From: Sulfurovum indicum
Lineage (GTDB): Bacteria; Campylobacterota; Campylobacteria; Campylobacterales; Sulfurovaceae
NCBI RefSeq assembly: GCF_014931715.1
Contig: NZ_CP063164.1
Coordinates: 1,550,001 to 1,614,000, forward strand
Reading direction: 5' to 3'
DNA: 64,000 nucleotides
The notes under the pieces are model-generated. The model saw only the letters and a program-made list of their open reading frames with translations. It made no database searches and was not told the DNA's origin. Shown here piece after piece: positions 27,041 to 34,538 of this stretch (the first letter of the stretch is position 1; the number at the start of each line of letters is the position of its first letter). The position numbers were made by a program, and so were the translations under genes.

Positions 27041-28228
27041 ATGATGATACAGCTACAGCAAACCTCACCCCTGACAACAGAATATCTTGAATCACTCGGT
27101 TTTGTATGGCATACAGACAGTGATGCAACCCCCTATGTCTCTGATCAGCTTGTCATACTTTCCAAAGCAGAAGCAGAGGCCTACTATAAAGCCGGTAACG
27201 AACTGTATGATATGTTCGTTGCCGCAGCACAGTATGTCATAGATAATAATCTTTTTCATGAGATCGGTATTCCTTTCAATCTGGTAGAGCTGATCAAAGA
27301 GTCATGGGAGACCGATATACACTGGCATCTTTACGGGCGTTTCGATCTTGCCGGAGGAGTAGACGGAAGCCCCATCAAGCTTCTTGAATTCAATGCAGAT
27401 ACTCCTACTGCACTCTTTGAAACAGCTATTGTTCAATGGGCACTACTCAAACAAAACGGTATGGAAGAGACAGCACAGTTCAACGGTGTTTATGAAGCTA
27501 TTCTTGACAATTTCAAACGCCTTGTCACACTTGAAGAGAATGTCGCCACCTTTGAAGCATGTTATGAAGGATGGAAATTCCTCTTTACCTCCGTACGTGG
27601 CAACAGTGAAGAAGAGAATACAGTCAGACTGCTTCAACATATTGCCACCGAAGCTGGGTATATTACAGAGTTCGCCTATATGGATGAAGTTGAATTTGAT
27701 GAAAATGAGGGTATCTTTTACAATCAGGAGCAGTACGAATTATGGTTCAAGCTCATCCCATGGGAAGACATTGCCCTTGAAGAACCAGATCTTGCCATGA
27801 TACTGACCAATATTATCAAAAATCAGAAAGCAATCATATTCAACCCCCCTTATACCCTTCTCTTTCAAAGTAAAGGGTTGCTTAAGATCCTATGGGATCT
27901 CTATCCCAACCATCCTTTGCTGCTTGAAACCTCTTTTGAACCGCTGCAAAATACAAAACAGGTCCAAAAACCTGTTTTCGGAAGAGAGGGAGAGAGTGTA
28001 CGCATCCTCGATGAAAACATCACTCTCATCGAAGGTACAGAGGGAGATTATGACAACCATAAAATGGTCTATCAAACATATGTTGAGCTCCCTTCAGACA
28101 GTAAAAAGAGCAGTTATCAGGCTGGTCTTTTCTTTGCTTATGAATCATGTGGTGTCGGATTTAGAAAAGGAGGAAAAATACTCAACAACACTTCCAAGTT
28201 CGTCGGACACCTTCTACTTGACTCTTAG
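27041..28228 (+). CDS. Glutathionylspermidine synthase family (ATP-grasp) protein
   Basis: 395 aa with the GspS amidase/synthetase-type ATP-grasp fold: HWHLYGRFDLAGGVDGSPIKLLEFNADTPTALFETA near residue 90-125, AIIFNPPYTLLFQSKGLLKILWDLYPNHPLL, KPVFGREGESVRIL and the ending SCGVGFRKGG. In E. coli such enzymes couple glutathione to spermidine; stand-alone synthetase homologues like this often act on other peptide or cell-wall substrates, so the substrate is uncertain. The ATG abuts the UPF0323 stop codon. Confidence 0.85.
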   Translation: MMIQLQQTSPLTTEYLESLGFVWHTDSDATPYVSDQLVILSKAEAEAYYKAGNELYDMFVAAAQYVIDNNLFHEIGIPFNLVELIKESWETDIHWHLYGRFDLAGGVDGSPIKLLEFNADTPTALFETAIVQWALLKQNGMEETAQFNGVYEAILDNFKRLVTLEENVATFEACYEGWKFLFTSVRGNSEEENTVRLLQHIATEAGYITEFAYMDEVEFDENEGIFYNQEQYELWFKLIPWEDIALEEPDLAMILTNIIKNQKAIIFNPPYTLLFQSKGLLKILWDLYPNHPLLLETSFEPLQNTKQVQKPVFGREGESVRILDENITLIEGTEGDYDNHKMVYQTYVELPSDSKKSSYQAGLFFAYESCGVGFRKGGKILNNTSKFVGHLLLDS

Positions 28229-28243
28229 TATAGAGTTTATATC

Positions 28244-28272
28244 TGCATCATATAATTCCGGAATATGATGCA
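28244..28272. repeat. Palindrome after the ATP-grasp gene
   Basis: TGCATCATAT and ATATGATGCA form a perfect 10-bp stem around a 9-base loop containing TTCCGGA. It could end transcription or be a dyad binding site; there is no T-tract. The rest of 28273-28440 shows nothing but a likely promoter (TATAATAATACT) before the next gene. Confidence 0.5.
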
Positions 28273-28456
28273 CCTAAAAGGTCTGCTGCAGAAATAAACA
28301 ATAAGATACTTTCCCTTATCATAGAAACTCTTTACAGAAACACTACAATCATATATAAAACTAAAATGAGATACCGTCTACTTTAAGTACGAACTGTACA
28401 AAAGTGTCTACAAGTTGCTATAATAATACTATCTCCCGATAAAAGAGGAAGTTGAT

Positions 28457-29056
28457 ATGAAAAAAAGGCTATTAACCGGACTTACAGCATTTTGTCTGTG
28501 TACAGCACCTTCACTCTATGCTGATGAGATCACTGATATACTCAATCAGATACGTCAGTCATATGAAGCAAAAGATTACAAAGCGGCACTCGATGACCTT
28601 AACTATATCTCTGCAAAAATACAGAAACTTGCTGCAGCCCAAAACCAGCAACTATTGCCAAAACCGCTTGATGGATGGCAAATGCAACTAAAAGATGACG
28701 GTTCCCAGATGGCAATATCCATGACAGGCGGCGGTACAATGACCCAGGCAGAATATAGCAGAGGCAAGGAGCTTATCACTATACAGATCATTGCAAACTC
28801 ACCGATGGTCTCCATGTTGGCTATGGCAATAAACAACCCCATGCTGATGCAGAGTGATCCAGGCAGTGAGCCTTTTCGTTATAAACGTCTCAAAGGAGTT
28901 AAAAAGAAAGAGGGTCCAAATACAGAGATCACCCTTATTATGGCTGGACAAATACTGATCCAGCTTAAAGGTGAGAACCTTAAAGATGAAAGTATTCTCA
29001 AACAATATCTTGATACTATGGATATGAAAAAGATAAAATCGGAACTGCTCCAGTAA
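28457..29056 (+). CDS. Periplasmic protein of unknown function
   Basis: 199 aa with a clear Sec signal peptide (MKKRLLTGLTAFCLCTAPSLYA). The first mature section is a helical segment, YEAKDYKAALDDLNYISAKIQKLAA, followed by a strand-rich domain (DGWQMQLKDDGSQMAISMTGGGTMTQAEY) and a lysine-rich end. I do not recognise the family. It seems monocistronic, with GAGGAAGTTGAT before the ATG and a possible terminator hairpin after it. Confidence 0.75.
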   Translation: MKKRLLTGLTAFCLCTAPSLYADEITDILNQIRQSYEAKDYKAALDDLNYISAKIQKLAAAQNQQLLPKPLDGWQMQLKDDGSQMAISMTGGGTMTQAEYSRGKELITIQIIANSPMVSMLAMAINNPMLMQSDPGSEPFRYKRLKGVKKKEGPNTEITLIMAGQILIQLKGENLKDESILKQYLDTMDMKKIKSELLQ

Positions 29057-29160
29057 GTATCGGTTAAGATATAAGGCTGATTACCCTAACCCGGATCGTA
29101 CATTGCAGTTGCCAAATATCTTACAGCTCATTGGTGATCTTTAATACATATTCCTGACTT

Positions 29161-29185
29161 AGCAGCTTTCATGAAGAGTGCTGCT
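29161..29185 (+). terminator. Possible terminator hairpin
   Basis: AGCAGC pairs with GCTGCT around an inner partial palindrome (CTTTCATGAAGAG), just downstream of the 28457 gene and before the convergent apaH stop. It is followed by TTGTAT rather than a real T-run. Confidence 0.35.
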
Positions 29186-29197
29186 TGTATAACAGGT

Positions 29198-30034
29198 TTA
29201 GCCCTCTTTAGGTTCCATACATCCCTCACATTCGACTTGTACAATCTTTGGTACAGCCAGGTCGATACGTGCAGCTGTCAATGCTCCTCCCCACAGACAT
29301 CCCGTATCCAAAGCCAGAACATGCTCATCCTTGTGAAACCCGAGAGTGGACCAGTGTCCAAAGATAATCTTCAAGTCGATATCTTTCCGCCTTTCACACT
29401 CGAACCATGGTTTAAGCCCTTTTGTTCTTAGTTCATCAGTCGGTTTTCCCTTTTGTTTAAAGTCCAGTCTGTGATCTTTGTAGCAGTAACGCATACGTGT
29501 AAAAGAACTGACAATATAACGATCAATATCTTCCAAAGCTGCATTTCGGTCGAAACGTTCTACCCCTTCTTTAAACATCTTTTTCAACCAAACTGCTGCA
29601 TCATCACTCTGAAGTTTTTCTTCAATCCGTTTGGCATACTCTATGGCCATACCAAGATCGAATTCCGGCGAGATCCCCGCATGTGCCATACAGTAACCAA
29701 GACTGAAATCGACATGAAGAAATTTTTGTAAGCGTAGCCAGTCAATGAGTTCCCTGGCTCTGGGAGAACTCAACACAGGATCGATTGTAGGGTTGGACTT
29801 CTTTATCCCATAGTAGGCTGCGATCAATGCAATATCATGATTTCCAAGTACCAGCCGGACAGAATCTCTAATGCTGTAAAGGTACTCAATTGTCTTCAGT
29901 GAGTCATCTCCTCTGTTGACAATATCTCCTGCCAACCAAAGTGTATCATAACGTGCATCAAACTGGATCTTTTGTAAAAGTTTCTGAAAAGAGCCGTAAC
30001 ACCCTTGAATATCACCGATTGCCCATACACTCAT
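29198..30034 (-). CDS. apaH: Symmetrical bis(5'-nucleosyl)-tetraphosphatase
   Basis: About 278 aa metallophosphatase that cleaves Ap4A to two ADP and removes Np4-type RNA caps. The dinuclear-metal motifs are AIGDIQGCY, AGDIVNRGDDS, LVLGNHDIAL and MAHAGISPEF, with a C-terminal GHWSTLG and LDTGCLWGG. I choose the ATG at 30034, preceded by GGAG, because the family begins directly with the strand leading into GDIxG; the longer frame to 30097 runs through a heptanucleotide repeat and would add unrelated residues. Confidence 0.95.
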   Translation of the reverse strand: MSVWAIGDIQGCYGSFQKLLQKIQFDARYDTLWLAGDIVNRGDDSLKTIEYLYSIRDSVRLVLGNHDIALIAAYYGIKKSNPTIDPVLSSPRARELIDWLRLQKFLHVDFSLGYCMAHAGISPEFDLGMAIEYAKRIEEKLQSDDAAVWLKKMFKEGVERFDRNAALEDIDRYIVSSFTRMRYCYKDHRLDFKQKGKPTDELRTKGLKPWFECERRKDIDLKIIFGHWSTLGFHKDEHVLALDTGCLWGGALTAARIDLAVPKIVQVECEGCMEPKEG

Positions 30035-30049
30035 CAGCTCTGCTCCAAT

Positions 30050-30083
30050 GAGTGAGTAAAGAGTGAAGAGTGAAGAGTGAAGA
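30050..30083. repeat. Heptanucleotide tandem repeat, locus 3
   Basis: Units of AGAGTGA repeat at 30060, 30067 and 30074, with degenerate units on both sides. On the minus strand this is the same TCACTCT/CTCTTCA unit as locus 1. It lies directly upstream of apaH, in its probable leader. Confidence 0.8.
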
Positions 30084-30157
30084 ACGCTGGTATGCATTTT
30101 TTCAAAATACTGTTATCTAAATGTGAATGTCCTTGCACTTTTATATTCCTCTTTTCT

Positions 30158-30190
30158 TTTTTAACTTTTAATTTTTAATTTTTAATTTTT
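30158..30190. repeat. Heptanucleotide tandem repeat, TTTTTAA unit
   Basis: Four 7-bp units (TTTTTAA CTTTTAA TTTTTAA TTTTTAA) and a partial one. They encode the last residues and stop of the glycosylase gene (reading KLKIKN on the minus strand). Same 7-bp period as the TTCACTC-type loci but a different unit. Confidence 0.75.
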
Positions 30191-30668
30191 CCCTATAGAC
30201 TTCTGCTTTTTCCTCAAACGACATCGCTGCATAAGCAGGTGACGGTGACGGGAGGTAAACACACTCGATCTTAAGATATGCAAAGTGGCTTTCAAAAAGT
30301 GCCTGGGCTTTTTTACCTGTAAATGCGATCTTTTCTATACTTGAATACTTTTCAAGCAGTACAGGAATATCATTTACCACCTCATCTTCCAGAGAACTGT
30401 CAAGTGAATTCTCTCGTTGACATGAAGAGATCATATCCCATAGTCCCAGACGATTCTCTTTCAACAGCCAGATCTTCTGATCTCGGTTGTTGACCGGATA
30501 ACCAGTCACCACTTCAAGGATCTTCCAGAACTGATTTCGCGGATGGGCATAGTAAAAGTTGTTTTCAAATGACCGAATACTGGGAAATGAACCCAGTATA
30601 AGTATTTGCGTGTCATTAAATACAATAGGATCAAAAGGGTGATTTAGCTGTTTATTCTCTTTTCTCAT
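30168..30668 (-). CDS. Hypoxanthine-DNA (deoxyinosine) glycosylase, UDG superfamily
   Basis: About 166 aa. Removes deaminated bases, chiefly hypoxanthine, from DNA to start base-excision repair. The active-site strand ILILGSFPSIRS and the block NNFYYAHPRNQFWKIL are hallmarks of the HDG branch (family 6) of uracil-DNA glycosylases, and the late LPSPSPAYA matches its 'LPSTSPA' loop. The ATG at 30668 is preferred over the GTG two codons upstream. The C-terminal KLKIKN is encoded by a TTTTTAA heptad array, so the tail length may vary between strains. Confidence 0.88.
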   Translation of the reverse strand: MRKENKQLNHPFDPIVFNDTQILILGSFPSIRSFENNFYYAHPRNQFWKILEVVTGYPVNNRDQKIWLLKENRLGLWDMISSCQRENSLDSSLEDEVVNDIPVLLEKYSSIEKIAFTGKKAQALFESHFAYLKIECVYLPSPSPAYAAMSFEEKAEVYREKLKIKN

Positions 30669-30695
30669 TTTCACTTTTCTTTCAATCTAAAATTA

Positions 30696-30960
30696 GGGCA
30701 CCTCTAATAACCCCATATGCTCATAACATTGCCGGCTTTGTTCTAGGCAAGGCACACTTTACAGACCTAGCCGTAGCTAAGTCGAAAAAGTGTAACGCCG
30801 CATAGGGCAAAGCCGGCATTGCCCAAAGGGTGGGCTTTGCAGACGTGATCTTTCACAAGATGCTTCCATCGTCTTAGCTTTGGCTAGGACTTGAAAGCCT
30901 CTTGCAAAATCTCACATCTGCAAAACCCATTATGGGCGTATGGGGTTATTAGAGGTGCCC
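30696..30960 (-). mobile_element. MITE-like element, family 1, copy 3 (265 bp)
   Basis: Same orientation as the copy at 20609 and nearly identical. Flanking tetranucleotides are ATTA (30692-30695) and ACTA (30961-30964), an imperfect duplication that fits one later substitution. It lies between the glycosylase start and the DUF4149 stop; no other feature is seen in the 30669-31004 gap. Confidence 0.88.
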
Positions 30961-31004
30961 ACTATCTTATTTCCGGACGCTTAATGCTCAGTACTCATTG
31001 CTTC

Positions 31005-31484
31005 TTATTTACATGCTTTTTGCATATTGCGTATCATCAATACCAAAAGAGCAGTCGAAAAGATCTTAAAGTTTATCTCACTGCCTTTATGGGTATTGAC
31101 AAAGGCTGCCGTTTTCGTCATCTCCTCTCCTGCCATCTGCATAGTCAGTATATCGGGCAGGTAGTAGTGTCCGAACATCAACCCTGTGACGATTACAAAA
31201 AAGGTTGCTACCTGTGTAATGTTATCTCTTTCGAACTTTTTGTACTTATATCCTTCATACAATGCTACAGCGATCACTGTCACATCAACCAGATAGGAGA
31301 GTTTGACAAAATTCTGTGTCATAATAAGTCCCTCCTGATAGTGGCTGAGTATTTCACTTCCAAGCCAGTTTTCCGTATGGAACGTTACAGGTGCTACGAC
31401 AATACCGGCAAAAAGTCCTGCCCCCAGTGTTGCTCCAATCAAGATTAGATAGGCAATGGTTACTTTTCTAAAAATTTTGTTCAT
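31005..31484 (-). CDS. DUF4149-family integral membrane protein
   Basis: 159 aa, four predicted membrane helices (about 8-30, 60-78, 90-110 and 138-153). The segment GLFAGIVVAPVTFHTE in helix 1 and FGHYYLPDI after helix 3 fit the TMEM205-like DUF4149 family. Function unknown; it has no catalytic signature. It is nine bases after dtd and probably cotranscribed with it. Confidence 0.75.
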   Translation of the reverse strand: MNKIFRKVTIAYLILIGATLGAGLFAGIVVAPVTFHTENWLGSEILSHYQEGLIMTQNFVKLSYLVDVTVIAVALYEGYKYKKFERDNITQVATFFVIVTGLMFGHYYLPDILTMQMAGEEMTKTAAFVNTHKGSEINFKIFSTALLVLMIRNMQKACK

Positions 31485-31492
31485 ACTATTCC

Positions 31493-31936
31493 TTATAATG
31501 TTTTACTGTCGGCAATAATAGTTACAGGTCCATCATTGACAATACCCACTTCCATCATCGCACCAAACTCTCCGGACGCCACGGTAAGCTCTCTTGAGAG
31601 TACCTCTATGAATAATTCATACAGAGTCTTCGCACCTTTAGGCTCCATTGCACCGGTAAAATCGGGACGGTTACCTTTTTTGATCCGTCCTGCCAACGTG
31701 AACTGTGAAACCACAAGCACTTCACCGACAACCTGTACGATGTTTCTATCCATCTTTCCCTCCTCATTGGGAAAGATACGCAGTGCCAACACCTTTCGTA
31801 CCAGTTTGGTAACATCTTCGTACGTATCACCCTCCATCACACCCAGTAGAATGTTATATCCTCTGCCAATAGCAGCGATCTGCTCTCCGTTAACTTTCAC
31901 CCAGGACTTTTCCACACGCTGGATCAATGCGATCAT
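31493..31936 (-). CDS. dtd: D-aminoacyl-tRNA deacylase
   Basis: 147-aa homodimeric enzyme that hydrolyses D-amino acids (and glycine mischarged on tRNA(Ala)) from tRNA, protecting translation. The two signature motifs are SQFTLAG (nucleophile region, about 78-84) and the cross-subunit loop GIVNDGPVTI. Length and motif spacing are standard. Downstream is the DUF4149 gene. Confidence 0.96.
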   Translation of the reverse strand: MIALIQRVEKSWVKVNGEQIAAIGRGYNILLGVMEGDTYEDVTKLVRKVLALRIFPNEEGKMDRNIVQVVGEVLVVSQFTLAGRIKKGNRPDFTGAMEPKGAKTLYELFIEVLSRELTVASGEFGAMMEVGIVNDGPVTIIADSKTL

Positions 31937-31988
31937 TGTATACTCTTCCTATCTTTCATATACTATTTTATCTGTCACTGAGCTCTTG

Positions 31989-32050
31989 GTGTACCGATGC
32001 TCGGGCATCCACATTTTTGAAGCAGAATGCCGAAGTCATCGCAGCACACT
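31989..32050. repeat. Intergenic imperfect hairpin
   Basis: Arms TGTACCGATGCTCGGGCATC and GATGACTTCGGCATTC (reading the right arm reversed-complemented), closed by GTGT/ACAC, form a long imperfect stem-loop between prmC and dtd. Possibly a decayed repeat element or a transcription boundary. Confidence 0.45.
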
Positions 32051-32126
32051 TGTAAAGTGATACTTCTTTCCCCACTTTCTACCAAAGAGAGTAGAGAAAC
32101 AACCCTAAACCACATAAAAGCTCTAC

Positions 32127-32984
32127 TTAGTAAAAAGAGAGCATGAACCCTCTGTCAAATCCGGCAAGGTCTTTGTAAAACTTAATGGATTTTACCCCAA
32201 TTTCATTAACAAAAGCCAATATCGGCTCTTTCTGGTCATACCCCATCTCACACACTAACCACTTGATACCTCTGTTTTTTACATCAACAATGATCTGTTT
32301 TAAAAGCTCATCTCCTACTCTGCCTCCAAAGAGCGCCTCTTTGGGTTCATAGTCAACCACATTGGACTCTAAGAGAAAATCTTCAGCAATATAGGGCGGA
32401 TTGGAGACAACGAGTTCGACAGGTTCACTCACCAAATCAATAAGATTGGATTTATACAGTTGGATCTGTCTGGAGAGTCCAAACCGCTCTACATTCTCTT
32501 TTGCTACCTTCAACGGAGTATCACAAATATCGGTGGCGATTATCTTCAGCTGCGGGAACTTTCGTGCCAGTACCACAGAGATGGCACCAGACCCCACACC
32601 GATCTCTGCAATTTGCGTAACCTTCTCTTTTTCAATGATCTCTGCCACAAGATCTATCAGTATCTCCGTTTCAGGTCTGGGAATAAGTACACCAGGTTCT
32701 ACCTTCAGATGAATGTCATAAAAGCTGGCACTCCCTACAATATACTCATAGGGTTCATGCCCGGCTCGTCTTTGAACCAGTTTCTGATAATTTTCAATAT
32801 TTCCCACAACATCATGATCATGTGCCATAAGGTAGATACGCTCTTTTTGAAGATGATATGCCAAAAGCAGTTCTGCTTCCAACTGCGGGCGTTCACAACT
32901 CTTATGCAAGCGTTCTTTTGCCCACTTTAATGCTTCTGCAATCGTAGCATCAGTCTGCAACACATCTTGAAACTCCTCACTCAT
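32127..32984 (-). CDS. prmC: Peptide chain release factor N5-glutamine methyltransferase
   Basis: About 285 aa. Methylates the GGQ glutamine of RF1/RF2 using SAM. The N-terminal helical release-factor-binding domain (RPQLEAELLLAYHL) precedes a Rossmann methyltransferase with IGVGSGAISVVLA and the catalytic VVSNPPYI motif; PRPETEILIDL is also typical. The start lies inside a heptanucleotide array (32973-33000) whose TGAGGAG/TGAGGGG units supply both the purine-rich ribosome-binding sequence and the ATGAGTGAGGAG beginning of the gene, so repeat changes could alter translation. Confidence 0.95.
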   Translation of the reverse strand: MSEEFQDVLQTDATIAEALKWAKERLHKSCERPQLEAELLLAYHLQKERIYLMAHDHDVVGNIENYQKLVQRRAGHEPYEYIVGSASFYDIHLKVEPGVLIPRPETEILIDLVAEIIEKEKVTQIAEIGVGSGAISVVLARKFPQLKIIATDICDTPLKVAKENVERFGLSRQIQLYKSNLIDLVSEPVELVVSNPPYIAEDFLLESNVVDYEPKEALFGGRVGDELLKQIIVDVKNRGIKWLVCEMGYDQKEPILAFVNEIGVKSIKFYKDLAGFDRGFMLSFY

Positions 32985-33000
32985 CACTCCTCACCCCTCA
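32973..33000. repeat. Heptanucleotide tandem repeat, locus 4
   Basis: Four units, CTCCTCA CTCATCA CTCCTCA CCCCTCA, spanning the prmC translation start. On the coding (minus) strand the units read TGAGGAG, a Shine-Dalgarno-like sequence. Confidence 0.8.
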
Positions 33001-33003
33001 TTT

Positions 33004-34281
33004 TTACTGACTTTTTCGATCAACGAACGTAAATATCCCTTCTGCCGTTTTTTCAGACTTCTCTTCCCCTGCAACCGTATTGGCCGCATCATATCCCATC
33101 GCATTGAGACGCTCGATGATCGGTGGATGGGTATAGTAAAAAAAGATCACCAAAGGATGAGACTTTGGAAAAGATTTGTTCTCGGTAACCAATTTTAAAA
33201 GTGCAGAGACCAAGTTATCCTGACCACCCATTTTGGACCCGAATGCATCTGCAGCATATTCATTGTGACGACTTACATAACTCATAAACGGTGTAAAGAT
33301 AAAACTTACCAGCGGTAACAGAAGCATCAAGGTAGCGATCTTCACGCCTGCATGCGGTGCCACATGCATTTGAATAAAGAGTTCATCGGGTAAATGTCCA
33401 AAGAGGAAAAAGACTACAAACAGAAGCAATCCCATCAGTCCTATGTTCTTCCAGATATCTCCATGTGAGTAGTGTCCAAGCTCGTGCCCAAGTACGGCAA
33501 GAAGCTCTTCTTTGTTGAGTTTCTCAAGCAACGTGTCAAATAGAACCACTCGTTTACTCTTGCCAAGCCCGCCAAAGTAGGCATTGAGCCTGCTGTCACG
33601 CTTACTGGCATCCATCACAAAAATACCGTCACTTTTCAATCCTACCTTTTCCATCATTGCAGTAATAGCATCTTTAAGCTCTCCCTCTTCAAGCGGATTA
33701 AACTTATTAAAAATAGGGGCAATTACAGTTGGATAGAGCACATTTACAAGCAGTGCCACTCCAAAGAGCAGTACAAATCCGCCAAGCCACCACATCTCAT
33801 AATTAACAATAATCCAAGCCAGGAGTGCGAAAAGTACTCCACCCAACACCACAAACATCACTGCAGACTTGAGCGTATCGAGCACGTACATCCTGAGTGT
33901 CATTTGATTAAAATGGAAATCTTCATCGATCTTGAACTTCTGGTAGAGTTCGAACGGTAACCCCACAATATAGTTAACAACCATGAACCCGTACAAAAAG
34001 AGCACTGCCTGCATAATCTGACCATCAACACTAACCAGAGAAGAGAGCCACGAGAATCCCGCAAAAACCCACCATACAAACATGAGGTAATCAACAAAAT
34101 GCTCAACAATCGCCAGCTTCTCTTTGGCAACAGCATAATTAGCCGCCACCATATATTTCCCGGCAGGCATCAATACAGGATCTTTACGTTTTTCCTGATT
34201 GATATAGCCTATCTGCATCACTGAAATATACACCCGCATGAATGTATAGAGTGAATAAATCCCTATAATCAATTCCAACAT
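33004..34281 (-). CDS. M48-family CAAX-type zinc metalloprotease (Ste24/HtpX-like)
   Basis: About 425 aa with several membrane helices. The zinc motif is LGHELGHYSHGD, with the third ligand in the NEYAADAFGSK segment; FVMDASKRDSRLNAYFGGLGKSKRVVLFDTLL is the strand region preceding it in Ste24-type enzymes. Eukaryotic homologues trim prenylated CAAX proteins; bacterial ones act in membrane-protein quality control. I place the start at the ATG at 34281 (AAGGAATTTTG upstream) because the 63-residue extension to 34470 runs through promoter-like, low-complexity sequence. Confidence 0.92.
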   Translation of the reverse strand: MLELIIGIYSLYTFMRVYISVMQIGYINQEKRKDPVLMPAGKYMVAANYAVAKEKLAIVEHFVDYLMFVWWVFAGFSWLSSLVSVDGQIMQAVLFLYGFMVVNYIVGLPFELYQKFKIDEDFHFNQMTLRMYVLDTLKSAVMFVVLGGVLFALLAWIIVNYEMWWLGGFVLLFGVALLVNVLYPTVIAPIFNKFNPLEEGELKDAITAMMEKVGLKSDGIFVMDASKRDSRLNAYFGGLGKSKRVVLFDTLLEKLNKEELLAVLGHELGHYSHGDIWKNIGLMGLLLFVVFFLFGHLPDELFIQMHVAPHAGVKIATLMLLLPLVSFIFTPFMSYVSRHNEYAADAFGSKMGGQDNLVSALLKLVTENKSFPKSHPLVIFFYYTHPPIIERLNAMGYDAANTVAGEEKSEKTAEGIFTFVDRKSQ

Positions 34282-34505
34282 CAAAATTCCTTGCTCAACA
34301 AAAACTAAAAAACTGCAAAGCCACACATTTAGTATTCCGGAACCATGCAGCAACCGGCAGGTCATTGACAACGTGTTAACTCTTTGGTTTTTCTTTTTCT
34401 TTAATTCGTTCCTCTTTTCTTCATACAACACAAAGGAGAAGAAATGAACATACAAAAATATACCGCCCAATATATCACGATGGACTTTAGCAAGCCTTAA
34501 AAGAG

Positions 34506-34511
34506 TATAAT
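34506..34511 (+). promoter_or_regulatory. -10 box for the ABC-F gene
   Basis: TATAAT (context GAGTATAATTTC) 28 bases ahead of the ATG at 34539. The rest of the 34282-34538 divergent gap holds no gene that I can see. Confidence 0.5.
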
Positions 34512-34538
34512 TTCACAAAAAAAGATAAAGGCAGCACT

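Noticed and set aside
30891-31448. A 185-codon plus-strand frame
   Set aside because: Antisense to the DUF4149 membrane protein, and begins inside a MITE; composition is that of a shadow frame.
34282-34470. 63-residue N-terminal extension of the M48 protease
   Set aside because: Low-complexity sequence over the probable promoter; the family start and AAGGA support 34281.
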